From assembly GCF_014472395.1 (NCBI RefSeq), contig NZ_JACSZW010000010.1:62001-126000 (forward strand): a DNA stretch of 64,000 nt, in the 5' to 3' direction. Positions 17,164 through 25,225 of the stretch are shown here, in pieces; the first letter of the stretch is position 1, and every line of letters begins with the position of its first letter. The notes beneath the pieces were generated by a model. That model saw only the letters and a list, made by a program, of their open reading frames with translations. It was not told where the DNA came from and searched no databases. The translations under genes and the position numbers were made by a program. The DNA comes from Pedobacter sp. N36a. GTDB taxonomy: Bacteria; Bacteroidota; Bacteroidia; Sphingobacteriales; Sphingobacteriaceae.

Positions 17164-17979
17164 TTATATATTAGTAAAAATGAATTCATTATATTCTGTT
17201 CTTTTTGCACCTTTTCCGCCAATCAAGCTAGGTCTTTTTAGTTTCGCATATTTCCCAATATTTGAGTACAGGTTTTCTATACTTTCATGTGCCGCGTTAG
17301 TCATTATGAAGTAAGCCTTTAATTTAATTAGTTGTTGGATATATTCTTGTAATCTAACCTGGTCTTCCCAAGCGAAAATTTGTTGATTGTATTTGACAAA
17401 CCCATTATTCTCATGAGCTACAGTATATGGTGGGTCTAGGAAAATTAAGTCGCCTTTTTTAATAGTAGGTAGAGTTTCCATAAAGTCCATACCATGTAGA
17501 GTAGCACCAGAAAGCAGGCCACTTCCGAGGTGCAAATTATCTATATCAAAAATTTTAGCTAGATTTCTATTCCCAAAAGGAACATTATATTCACCCTTCA
17601 TATTAACCCTATATATTCCGTTAAATGATGTCCTATTTAAGTATAGAAATTTTACAGCTTTATCAATTGGATCTTCAAATTCTTCACTTCTAATGTTATA
17701 ATAGAACTCCTTTTCATTTTTTGTCAATAACAGCCTTTCAATTACTTCGTTGGGATGAGTCTTTATCAAGTTAAATGTTTCAATTAGATCAGTATTTAAA
17801 TCTGATAAAAAAGCATGGTTCTGGATATGTCCTCTGGATTTTAAGTAAAAATAAATGGATCCGCCACCGAGAAAAGGTTCATAATAATTATTGAAATTTA
17901 CCGGTAGATATTCTTCAATTCGATTTACAAGCCAATTTTTCCCCCCAGCCCATCTAAGAAATGGCTTTACAATACTCAT
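17164..17979 (-). CDS. D12-class N6-adenine DNA methyltransferase (Dam/DpnM type)
   Basis: A 271-residue adenine-N6 methyltransferase of the alpha (D12) class. It has the motif X/I region FLRWAGGK (7-14) and EPFLGGGSIYF (34-44), the family block LNRTSFNGIYR...GEYNVPFG at about 114-136, and the catalytic DPPY at 182-185. The family methylates short palindromes such as GATC, but the target here cannot be read from the sequence. It is the first gene of the operon leading to the membrane protein, DGQHR protein and nuclease. As part of a restriction-like system it would mark self DNA. Confidence 0.92.
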   Translation of the reverse strand: MSIVKPFLRWAGGKNWLVNRIEEYLPVNFNNYYEPFLGGGSIYFYLKSRGHIQNHAFLSDLNTDLIETFNLIKTHPNEVIERLLLTKNEKEFYYNIRSEEFEDPIDKAVKFLYLNRTSFNGIYRVNMKGEYNVPFGNRNLAKIFDIDNLHLGSGLLSGATLHGMDFMETLPTIKKGDLIFLDPPYTVAHENNGFVKYNQQIFAWEDQVRLQEYIQQLIKLKAYFIMTNAAHESIENLYSNIGKYAKLKRPSLIGGKGAKRTEYNEFIFTNI

Positions 17980-18588
17980 AATGATGATAAGTTGCGTTAA
18001 TTATTTTTAATATAATTTAAACAAATATAATTTAATGTTTGATATATGCAAATTATTGAAGATCACTCGTATTTATTTCTTAGAAACGCAGCTAGAATAA
18101 CTTTCAAAATTAGCTCACAAAAACGTGAATCAGAGATAAAAATCTAAGCAGAGGCAATCCGAAGGGTGACTGCAAAAGGCAAGTAATAAAAGATTGGAGT
18201 TTCTATAAATCCGTGCTATAGGCTCACCGCCTGCGAACATCGCTAAGATCCCAGATGCAGATCGTACGAAGTACGGCAGATGGGTATGTCTCGACACGAA
18301 CAACTGGACTATGTTTGACCAAACATTGTAACAGTTGTGAAGTCTTAGCGATTGCGTAGGTGAGCTGCACTAGGAATGCGATTAGCTTTATCCAGGATGA
18401 AGCTTCAGCAAATCCTAGATAAAGATAAGGGTAGCTTTCACGGAGCAACCGATGCTCAATATAAAAACCATGACAATGCGAAGCTGTGGCGTGTGTTTTT
18501 AGAGAGCAGAGCTTTGCGTAGTACCTTATTTCCAAGCACTAGCTTTGTTAAACCACCGCAGAAGTGATAGAACGAACTAAGAGCAGTA

Positions 18589-18601
18589 TTTCTAATAGAA
18601 A
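18589..18601. repeat. 13 bp palindrome TTTCTAATAGAAA, copy 1
   Basis: A palindrome with a single central base. The same arms recur at 21351-21363 and 21415-21427, all in gene-free parts of the island, which suggests a protein-binding site. Confidence 0.5.
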
Positions 18602-18637
18602 GCACAACAGTTGGTTAATGCAGAACATAAAGACTAA

Positions 18638-18682
18638 ACCTTCCCATTCTCCGTGTAAGCCACCGATGGAGCATGGGAAGGT
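18638..18682. terminator. large hairpin after the island lipoprotein gene
   Basis: Perfect 10 bp stem ACCTTCCCAT/ATGGGAAGGT with a further CTCC/GGAG pairing inside. It lies 25 bp downstream of the minus-strand gene at 18707. The U-tract after it is weak (TTTAGTCTTT), so it could equally be a processing structure. Confidence 0.5.
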
Positions 18683-18706
18683 ATTTAGGATGCTATTGTA
18701 TGCTCG

Positions 18707-19465
18707 TTATTTACACCTATTAAAATCGTATTCATGAATATTTGTAAACTCGGTTGACCTTTCCGTCATTTTAATGACATTACCCTCTGAATCCGTTTGA
18801 TATGTGAAAGAATAAGAAGAAGAATTTCTTACCTCTGATATGAGGTTCTTTGAAGCTTTACCAAAGTAAGCTTTTAAAATATATGTAGTTGGTATATGTG
18901 CTGTGTAATAATCTGCAAGGAAACGGCTTGGTGTTAGCTCATTAGTGTAAGATATAGTAGTGACACTTACCTTTCCGGGATCGTTGAGGTAGTTGCTTCT
19001 TACAGATGTCAAATTTCCATTTATGTAACTATATTTAAAGACAGCAGAAGAACTTCCATCGTCTGTACTTTCCTCTGATATATAGCCGTCTGCATTATAT
19101 ATATATTTATGGGGAGTCTCAGTCCCATTAATGATTTTGTTCGAACTTACAATCTTGCCGCTTGCATCTAATTGGTAAGTATGCTTAGAGGTTGGGCTAT
19201 TAAATGACCATCTTTCCTCTATTATTTGGTTGCTTGAGTAACTATAACTTACTTCTCTATTGTCAGAATACCTCAACTTCGTTATCCTCCCTCTTTCATC
19301 GTAGATATAGGTGCAGTAGACTATAGAACCGCCTTGATTCTCACTGCTGCCTTTTATCATTTGACATGGTACATTACTTTCTTCCTCCTTTTCTTTAGGT
19401 TTTTCTTTCTTACATGCAGCTACGATCAGCGAGAGCGCTAAGAGCGTTAATAGAACTTTATTCAT
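18707..19465 (-). CDS. lipoprotein with YD-repeat-like body
   Basis: A 252-residue lipoprotein: lipobox cysteine at residue 18 (LIVAAC) followed by a highly charged linker of Lys and Glu. The body repeats short Tyr/Asp/Gly strands (YIYDERGRITKL, YQLDASGKIVSS, YIYNADGYISEE, YQTDSEGNVIKM), resembling YD/RHS-type beta repeats and the DUF4595-type lipoproteins common in Bacteroidota. Probably an exported beta-rich protein of the outer membrane. It stands alone in the island with its own gaps on both sides. Function unknown; as cargo it may alter the cell surface. Confidence 0.7.
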   Translation of the reverse strand: MNKVLLTLLALSLIVAACKKEKPKEKEEESNVPCQMIKGSSENQGGSIVYCTYIYDERGRITKLRYSDNREVSYSYSSNQIIEERWSFNSPTSKHTYQLDASGKIVSSNKIINGTETPHKYIYNADGYISEESTDDGSSSAVFKYSYINGNLTSVRSNYLNDPGKVSVTTISYTNELTPSRFLADYYTAHIPTTYILKAYFGKASKNLISEVRNSSSYSFTYQTDSEGNVIKMTERSTEFTNIHEYDFNRCK

Positions 19466-19625
19466 CTAGTTGTTTTGTTTCTTATATCGACAGCCCCTAA
19501 TCGACAGGTATTTAATACAATAAAGTGGGACTTCCAAAAGTATTCAAGTGGTAACTGAATGTCTTACGGGAAGCCGTAAATCAGAAAGATGATAAGTGGA
19601 TACTCTAGGTCTTTATTATGGAATT

Positions 19626-19985
19626 CTATAATGTATAAAACTTACTCCATTTCCTTAAAGTTCCTTCAGCCATAAGGTATAGTGAATGTTCAGAACAAAG
19701 ACCACATTTAGAGTTGACGGATTCGTTCCAATACTTGGCAGCAATCAACTCCGCCATGGCGGACGTATCCGAGTTGGAAAACATAAAGTAGCCTATTGAT
19801 TGTATTGTTTTACCAAAGTCAACGTGACTGGGTGCTATTCTTTGTTGGATAGTAGCTCGATTTAATTCAGCAATCTTATTTGATCCATGAATTTTAGCAA
19901 CTATGGTGTCATATTTAGCTTGTCCATGGTTGTAAATAAACTTGTTCTTATATTTCGTATAGAGTTCATCAAATGCATTTATCAT
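19626..19985 (-). CDS. uncharacterised protein, second gene of an overlapping pair
   Basis: A 119-residue soluble protein (MINAFDELYTKYKNKF...). Mostly alpha-helical in appearance, with two cysteines in a CGLC motif near residue 98. Not recognised. Its ATG overlaps the stop of the gene at 19982-20362 by four bases, so both are translated from one transcript and probably act together. Confidence 0.6.
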   Translation of the reverse strand: MINAFDELYTKYKNKFIYNHGQAKYDTIVAKIHGSNKIAELNRATIQQRIAPSHVDFGKTIQSIGYFMFSNSDTSAMAELIAAKYWNESVNSKCGLCSEHSLYLMAEGTLRKWSKFYTL

Positions 19986-20362
19986 CGTCCTAACATTGAT
20001 TGGTTAAACCTGTTAGCCACTATAAGCGCAAAAAGCCCAGAATCCCATTCGGATGAATGCAGTTCAATTTCATCCAAGATTACTTTCACTGCCTCGAGTT
20101 CCGAATGTAGAACCTCGCGGTCTCGAATTAGGAATTCGTATAATAACCTGCTTAGTTCAATCTTCTTTTCGGTAGCTAACATCTTTCCGAGTTCTATTGC
20201 CCTGAGTCTAGGGTAATATCTTAATTGCAAGCTAATGTCTTCATCTGCATCCAATAATTTGAAGATTATGTAGTTATCCTGAGATGAATATTTTCTGCTT
20301 GCACGAGGAATATAGATCAGAAATCTCAGAAATATCACTTTGTCACTTAATAATAATTCCAT
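19982..20362 (-). CDS. uncharacterised protein, first gene of an overlapping pair
   Basis: A 126-residue protein (MELLLSDKVIFLRF...), helical and rich in Leu, Glu and Arg, with no signal peptide or known motif. It is followed by a four-base overlap (ATGA) with the next gene. Two short overlapping genes in an island could be a toxin-antitoxin or immunity pair, but nothing in the sequence identifies either as such. Confidence 0.6.
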   Translation of the reverse strand: MELLLSDKVIFLRFLIYIPRASRKYSSQDNYIIFKLLDADEDISLQLRYYPRLRAIELGKMLATEKKIELSRLLYEFLIRDREVLHSELEAVKVILDEIELHSSEWDSGLFALIVANRFNQSMLGR

Positions 20363-20671
20363 TTTAGTCTGCTTGTAGCCATTGTCCTATCATGGCATTT
20401 TAAACACAATAAGCGCTAGGACTGAGCTTTGTTTGCGTCTAGGAGGCTCGGCAAGAACCTGACAACAACAAACAAGTCAGCACCTAACGCTTATCGCGCA
20501 GGTGTTGAACTCATCTGTTCTTGTTGTCTTAGTTTAATTTTGCCGATTTTCCTAGACAAGAACAAAAAGCTTAACGCTTATATCTTAAATAAAGTAATTC
20601 TTAATGGTTGATTTAATTCGTTGGCTGTTCCTCCGTTTTAGTATTTCACGTAAAGATAATAACGTAAGGTG
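20363..20671. other. gene-free gap
   Basis: About 310 bp. A 60-codon plus-strand reading (20429-20611) exists but looks non-coding, and no structured RNA is recognised. Upstream part probably carries the promoter of the overlapping pair on the minus strand. Confidence 0.4.
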
Positions 20672-20699
20672 AATTAAAGCGCAATTGGGCGCTTTAATT
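20672..20699 (-). terminator. hairpin terminator after the 178-residue gene
   Basis: Perfect 11 bp stem AATTAAAGCGC with a six-base loop, starting directly at the stop codon of the gene at 20700-21236. The T-rich tail is short. Confidence 0.65.
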
Positions 20700-21236
20700 T
20701 TAAGATGGCACCAATTCTTCTGAGGTAACGAATACGTAGTCCTTCTCACCGTTTAATACACGACTTATGAAGAATGGCTGAATATCACTGCCTTCATGGT
20801 CAATTCTGATGCAATTCTCAATATTAACATCAAACGCTTCGTTGTTGGTGCATTTAAATACCACTCGTATCATTCTGTTGAACAGCTTCTCTCCGAATCT
20901 TGTTAATGCTTCTTCATCGTAGCTTACGTAAATCATGTAGTAATTAAAACGGTTCTTTGTCAGTGTGTAGTTCCAGAATGGACTTAACCATTCACTTATT
21001 AGATTCGTTTCTTTACCGGATTTTGTATGGTCAACAGTTACCGATGTGCGATAACGTAGCGATTCAAACGCTGTTAGTAGTTCTTTACTGCCTTTAATCA
21101 TGTTGTGGTAGGCTCGTTCCACACACTCGTTTCTTAATTCAAGGTTTTGTGCGAGAAGTATTTCTTCGCTAGGTGCAATTACTGTCATGGTTTCTTTTGA
21201 GGTTTTACGGGTTGTTAATTGTGATTTTTTAGACAT
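20700..21236 (-). CDS. uncharacterised island protein (178 residues)
   Basis: A soluble 178-residue protein with a basic N-terminus (MSKKSQLTTRKTSKETM) followed by an alpha/beta-looking body. No signal peptide, membrane segment or known motif. It stands alone with a hairpin terminator immediately after it and a 420 bp upstream gap that carries two palindromes. Function unknown. Confidence 0.6.
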   Translation of the reverse strand: MSKKSQLTTRKTSKETMTVIAPSEEILLAQNLELRNECVERAYHNMIKGSKELLTAFESLRYRTSVTVDHTKSGKETNLISEWLSPFWNYTLTKNRFNYYMIYVSYDEEALTRFGEKLFNRMIRVVFKCTNNEAFDVNIENCIRIDHEGSDIQPFFISRVLNGEKDYVFVTSEELVPS

Positions 21237-21350
21237 AGTTATTCCATTCTCCGCTTTGTCGGAGGTTGATTTTAGAGCTGTTTAGTGGGCTTTTAAGGTT
21301 TAGTTGATGGGTATTGTACTTGGAGGGATTAGGCAGACTAGAGCAATTCA

Positions 21351-21363
21351 TTTCTAATAGAAA
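21351..21363. repeat. 13 bp palindrome TTTCTAATAGAAA, copy 2
   Basis: Identical to the copy at 18589-18601. It lies 115 bp upstream of the 178-residue gene. Confidence 0.5.
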
Positions 21364-21414
21364 AGGAGGTCGTGGATGCCTATAGATTAGGATTGACTTT
21401 CAGCGCTGTGATGC

Positions 21415-21427
21415 TTTCTATTAGAAA
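21415..21427. repeat. 13 bp palindrome TTTCTATTAGAAA, copy 3
   Basis: The same dyad read on the other strand (only the centre base differs), 64 bp from copy 2. Confidence 0.5.
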
Positions 21428-21619
21428 AGAAGAATCTCGTTGATCTAGGTTCCTGTTGCGTTCTATTGTCAGAGGTAATTTCTCCAGATGGAGTTTCTGT
21501 ATATTATTTCATCTCCCACTAAGATGATGGCGGGGTCTTTTATGGTATACGATCCGCGCGGCTGACAATCAACACGTTGATATAGAAGCTTTAATTTTAA
21601 AATAAAAAATAAAATAAAA

Positions 21620-21643
21620 AAGCACCGCATTAATACGGTGCTT
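21620..21643 (-). terminator. rho-independent terminator after the 110-residue gene
   Basis: Stem AAGCACCG/CGGTGCTT, eight-base loop, then a long T-rich run on the minus strand. It starts 15 bp after the stop of the gene at 21659-21991. Confidence 0.85.
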
Positions 21644-21658
21644 GAGTTATTCTCACGA

Positions 21659-21991
21659 CTATTTTATAACTGGAAACCAGTCATGTGATTTTAATAAGTA
21701 GTGGACATGACCGATAACAAATATTGGTATTTCCTCATTCTCAAGGTCAATGTAATTCGACCTAAAGCCAACAATACCGAAGTCTTCAAAATTGTCTAAG
21801 CTAGCAACCAAGACATTACCTTCTTCATCTAAGATATTATGTTCATCTAGGAGAGACTGTAATAAATCCTTTGCAAACTCGTCATAATAGCTTACGCCCA
21901 CTCCAAAGTGGCACAATATATCTTTAGTAAGGTTAAGTTCTTGGCTTTTGGTTAATGATGCCATTTTCTGGCTTTTATTTAATTTATTCAT
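21659..21991 (-). CDS. uncharacterised acidic island protein (110 residues)
   Basis: A 110-residue soluble protein, acidic in its second half (LDEHNILDEEGNVLV, YIDLENEEIPIFVIGHVHYLL). No known motif. It follows the helicase-like gene after 57 bp on the same strand and is closed by a strong terminator, so the two may share a transcript. Small acidic proteins in islands are sometimes antirestriction or regulatory factors; nothing specific supports that here. Confidence 0.6.
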   Translation of the reverse strand: MNKLNKSQKMASLTKSQELNLTKDILCHFGVGVSYYDEFAKDLLQSLLDEHNILDEEGNVLVASLDNFEDFGIVGFRSNYIDLENEEIPIFVIGHVHYLLKSHDWFPVIK

Positions 21992-22048
21992 GTTTTTATA
22001 TTTATTTCTGTCTATTTAGGACAGTGATTTATTAGGGGTTATATACTT

Positions 22049-23857
22049 TTATTTACTGTCCTTTATTCTATTAAACTTTGAGCTAATTACTTTAAACCCT
22101 TTTTCATGAGGCTTACCTTTTAGGCTTCTGCGCGGGCTTAGATTGAAATAATCTTCTGCTAAAAGCTTAATCTCAGCCTTTAAATCAAGTCCATGTTTTA
22201 AGATTATATCTTTTAGTGTCGACTTAAATGTTTGTGATGAACCCTCATAACCATCTGGAAAGGCTTCATGCAAATCTTCTATAAAGGAAAAGTTTGATTT
22301 TTGCTCAGAAATCTGTTTAGCCTTAACAGCACTTTTAATCTGTTTACTTGAATAAGCATTCTTCAGCAATTCAAATTCTCCCAGAATAAAGAAGGCATTG
22401 TAAATGTCAGGAAAGCACTTCTGCAATTCATTTAATACAGCATCCCTATTGTCGATCATATATTTTATACCATCCGGATTTGACTGTAGTTTCTTGATGG
22501 AATTGACAACAGCGTTTACTAAACTGGTCATAGAAATACCATTCTTAGCAATCTTATAATCTGCATCAGAGATTTCGTAAGTTCTTTCTTTCACGGTTGG
22601 ATTAAAGTGTTTGTTCTGATAAGCCTTTAAAATCGTCTCCTGGGATTTAAAGATCAGCTTAACACTTTCCTCATGCAGGAAGTTATCAAACATATAGTGG
22701 TTTTTCGAACCATCTTCTTTTACAAAGTTGAAGAATGTAACAAGCTTCAATGCCTCTTGCAATATACTTTTTGCACCTGCATTTGAAGTTGAGTTCCTTA
22801 ATGTCTTGATATGATTATAACATTGTTCGCAGCCTTCAAGAAAGCTTATGGCTTCTTCTTTAGTCTTAGCCGAAAGCTCTTCATTTGTATTACTAATCGC
22901 ATATAATTTACCAACGCCCTTTCTAAATCTTCCAATGATTTGTACCGCTTCTGAGCGAGGGTCGATCATGGTATGATTAGCATAGTGTAAATTGGTGGCA
23001 AGTATCACTACTGGCTTCTCCTTCATATTAATATCCACTGCTGAGTTGAATCTGCTAGTGTAGAAGTTTATAGCTCCGTATTTTTTCTCATCAATATGGT
23101 CGTAAGCATTATAGCCATAACCTTTTAAAGGATACATTTTCTCCCGACTGCAAAATATGTGAGCTTCCGTTTTGATATCTAAATCGGCTACAACTGCTGT
23201 TATTGCCTTAATCGAGTTCAGGAATACACAAATTATCTTATCTCTATGTTCTTCAATTACAGACTTAAGGGCTAAGGATACATTATTGGTAATAATTACT
23301 TCAATATCTTTGCTGTAATCAAATGTTGGTTCTATAAGAACAATCTCAAAGCTTTGCTCCTCAAATCGTGGATCTGTAGGTGCAACAGCAGTTGCAGAAA
23401 TAAATGCTTTTTGTTCAAATTTGAAGAAATCATCCATTGGTAGAATGATATTTTTTCTAAAGGCCACGTCTTTCATTGTCCTATCACATTCATCAAACAA
23501 GAGGAAGTAGGTGTTATACAAATCAATATTTAAATTTTCAGCGGCCTCTTTTACTTTGCCAAAAGACTCTGGAGTTACCAGTATTTTCTTGTATTGGACG
23601 TTCGTGTTTAAAAAATAGTCCATTACGTTAGATACATCAATGCCTTCGTAAACTCCAAATACTCCTCGCTTCTTTTTACCTTTTATTACAGGAACATTTG
23701 GCTCAATGATAATTGAGTTTCGTTGACAAGATAGCTCCAAATGTGTAGCACCTATGCCTGTAGCTGTTTTAAATATAATTGTATCGGAAGGAAGTGTATC
23801 TATGATGTCACTTAAATATTGACCTTTTTCGATTATCTTTTTTGATGTTTTCATCAT
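22049..23857 (-). CDS. SF2-helicase-like P-loop protein with an altered Walker A motif
   Basis: A 602-residue protein whose first 320 residues follow the order of superfamily 2 helicase motifs: TATGIGATHLEL at about 31-42 (place of Walker A, usual GxGKT), DECDRT at 122-127 (DExD-type Walker B), FISATA at 152-157 (motif III SAT) and QIIGRFRKG at 306-314 (motif VI). The Walker A lysine is replaced by alanine (GIGAT). The RNSIIIEPNVPVI segment after it is a pattern I associate with proteins of Bacteroidota mobile elements. The C-terminal 280 residues are unrecognised. It may serve replication or maintenance of the excised island; whether it hydrolyses ATP is uncertain. Confidence 0.65.
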   Translation of the reverse strand: MMKTSKKIIEKGQYLSDIIDTLPSDTIIFKTATGIGATHLELSCQRNSIIIEPNVPVIKGKKKRGVFGVYEGIDVSNVMDYFLNTNVQYKKILVTPESFGKVKEAAENLNIDLYNTYFLLFDECDRTMKDVAFRKNIILPMDDFFKFEQKAFISATAVAPTDPRFEEQSFEIVLIEPTFDYSKDIEVIITNNVSLALKSVIEEHRDKIICVFLNSIKAITAVVADLDIKTEAHIFCSREKMYPLKGYGYNAYDHIDEKKYGAINFYTSRFNSAVDINMKEKPVVILATNLHYANHTMIDPRSEAVQIIGRFRKGVGKLYAISNTNEELSAKTKEEAISFLEGCEQCYNHIKTLRNSTSNAGAKSILQEALKLVTFFNFVKEDGSKNHYMFDNFLHEESVKLIFKSQETILKAYQNKHFNPTVKERTYEISDADYKIAKNGISMTSLVNAVVNSIKKLQSNPDGIKYMIDNRDAVLNELQKCFPDIYNAFFILGEFELLKNAYSSKQIKSAVKAKQISEQKSNFSFIEDLHEAFPDGYEGSSQTFKSTLKDIILKHGLDLKAEIKLLAEDYFNLSPRRSLKGKPHEKGFKVISSKFNRIKDSK

Positions 23858-23930
23858 TTAATTTTTGGCAATGAAGCGCCCATAAGCCTCTCGCTATTTT
23901 AGATATAGGTTCTTAATTTTTAAATAAAAT

Positions 23931-23954
23931 ATGGGAGAGAGATTACTCTCCCAT
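23931..23954 (-). terminator. terminator after the first paralogue
   Basis: Stem ATGGGAGAG/CTCTCCCAT with a six-base loop, followed on the minus strand by a T-rich run. It lies ten bases after the stop of the gene at 23965-24576. Its stem resembles that of the hairpin at 24659-24679. Confidence 0.8.
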
Positions 23955-23964
23955 TTAGAAAATA

Positions 23965-24576
23965 TTATCTTTCCTTATTTGCTTCGCTATACAAGCCTTC
24001 TAAAGAAACATTCACTAGGTATAATTGCCAGATGTATCCTTCAATTAACTTTGCCAAGCCTGGAAAGTCAAAGATTTTGAACTCAGTCCCACCGTTCTTC
24101 CCGAATGCCTTAATCCAGTAATAAGATTTCCCATTTTTATCAGTATGTGCAAAATCAGTAGTATTGATCTTTCTGCTTTCGCTCATGATTCTTAGTAGGC
24201 TCGATAATGACTGTAGCTGAGTTTTTGAAGAAGTTTCAATTTCAAAATTAAACTGATCTATAGACATTATGCCTTGAGGCACATTTTCCGTAAACCAAGT
24301 TTGATTATCGATTAAGGTTTTATTGATATTATTTTGAGCTTGCAATTCTAATTTTGTACTCTCTCTTTGAGCTAAAATTGTATTTATTATGTCGTTATTT
24401 TTTTGGATATCGTTCATATTTGTCTGGTTCTTTGAATAATGGCGCGAAGCGGGCGTTATTACAGAGCTTTGTAATTCTTCCTCCAGTACAATAATGGTTC
24501 CTCCAACTCCTGCCTTAACTTTTGAAAAGTTATTGCTTTGTATTTCGTTAATTGATCGTTTCTTATTTCTTTCCAT
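23965..24576 (-). CDS. uncharacterised protein, paralogue A
   Basis: A 203-residue protein. Its last 90 residues match paralogue B (24690-25196): here SSLLRIMS...KINTTDFAHTDKNGKSYYWI, KNGGTEFKIFDF and GLAKLIEGYIWQL align with the corresponding segments there. The shared pattern is F-x(3)-D-x-NG-x(2)-Y-x(2)-I, then KNG-x(2)-E-K, then GL-x-KLI-x(2)-YI. The N-terminal 110 residues are more polar and differ between the two. No known family. It probably arose by duplication inside the island. Confidence 0.62.
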   Translation of the reverse strand: MERNKKRSINEIQSNNFSKVKAGVGGTIIVLEEELQSSVITPASRHYSKNQTNMNDIQKNNDIINTILAQRESTKLELQAQNNINKTLIDNQTWFTENVPQGIMSIDQFNFEIETSSKTQLQSLSSLLRIMSESRKINTTDFAHTDKNGKSYYWIKAFGKNGGTEFKIFDFPGLAKLIEGYIWQLYLVNVSLEGLYSEANKER

Positions 24577-24658
24577 TTATAGCTATTTTTGAAACATAGG
24601 GATCCTATTCCCCCATTAAGACGGTTTAGAATTAGATAATAAAAATTGGTTAATTTAA

Positions 24659-24679
24659 GTGGGAGGTGCACTCTCCCAC
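24659..24679 (-). terminator. terminator after the second paralogue
   Basis: Stem GTGGGAG/CTCCCAC with a seven-base loop, ten bases after the stop of the gene at 24690. The stem shares GGGAG/CTCCC with the hairpin after paralogue A, so gene and terminator appear to have been copied together. Confidence 0.75.
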
Positions 24680-24689
24680 ATTTTAAGAT

Positions 24690-25196
24690 TTAAATGGTAC
24701 TCTCGTGATACAACACCTCAAAGTATATTTCTGAAACAAATTCAGCGTTGATATACATGGAAATTAACTTTTCAAGTCCGTCAAAATAACGCACCTTATA
24801 TTCGAGAACTCCATTCTTTGCATGTTGCTGGATCAAGAAATACTTCTCTCCATTTTCATCCGATTTCGGGAATGGTGAAGTAGTAATTTTCTGTCCGAGG
24901 CAAATTGCATCAAGCAATGCTTCAAAAGATGATAATTCATCTCTGTTATAATTTTGGAAAACAGTTCGAATAACCTCTTTACCCCATAGACCTTTTTCAT
25001 CATTTTCTATCAAAACATTTTTACTATTAATTACAGGTAAGTTTTGATCTTTTAAATTGGTAGCGGACTCATGTTGTCCCGCCATTATGAAGTCTATTAA
25101 AGAACATTCATCATCATTATGATACCGCATTGGATATAATTTAAATTGAAAAATTAACATCTGCTCCGGGTATTGACTAGTATTATTCCCTTGCAT
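24690..25196 (-). CDS. uncharacterised protein, paralogue B
   Basis: A 168-residue protein from the ATG at 25196 (a TTG six codons earlier is possible). The C-terminal half carries the same pattern as paralogue A: FEALLDAI...KITTSPFPKSDENGEKYFLI, KNGVLEYKVRYF and GLEKLISMYINAEF. It starts about 30 bp after the stop of the 366-residue gene on the same strand, so those two share a transcript. Function unknown. Confidence 0.62.
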   Translation of the reverse strand: MQGNNTSQYPEQMLIFQFKLYPMRYHNDDECSLIDFIMAGQHESATNLKDQNLPVINSKNVLIENDEKGLWGKEVIRTVFQNYNRDELSSFEALLDAICLGQKITTSPFPKSDENGEKYFLIQQHAKNGVLEYKVRYFDGLEKLISMYINAEFVSEIYFEVLYHESTI

Positions 25197-25225
25197 TGAC
25201 ACAAAGAAACTCAATCATGTTCGAA

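Larger units (their letters stand above)
17980..18706. other. 727 bp region without a recognisable gene
   Basis: The first 60 bp upstream of the methyltransferase are AT-rich and probably hold its promoter. From about 18120 the base composition changes to a more GC-rich stretch that is open on both strands (plus 18376-18567, minus 18224-18535), but neither reading resembles a protein I know. It contains a palindrome TTTCTAATAGAAA at 18589-18601 and the large hairpin at 18638-18682. It may encode an RNA or be the remains of a gene. Confidence 0.4.
21237..21619. promoter_or_regulatory. gap with two copies of a 13 bp palindrome
   Basis: About 380 bp without a credible gene, upstream of the 178-residue gene (minus). 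It holds TTTCTAATAGAAA at 21351-21363 and TTTCTATTAGAAA at 21415-21427, the same palindrome as at 18589. Two copies 64 bp apart (about six helical turns) near a start suggest an operator region. Confidence 0.45.

Noticed and set aside
15531..17979. A Dnd phosphorothioation locus, because of the DndB-like DGQHR protein
   Set aside because: No cysteine desulfurase, PAPS-reductase-like, DndD or DndE gene is present; the partner is a base methyltransferase.
18224..18567. Overlapping readings on both strands (103 and 63 codons)
   Set aside because: Neither has recognisable protein features and they occupy the same DNA in opposite directions. Left as an unexplained region.
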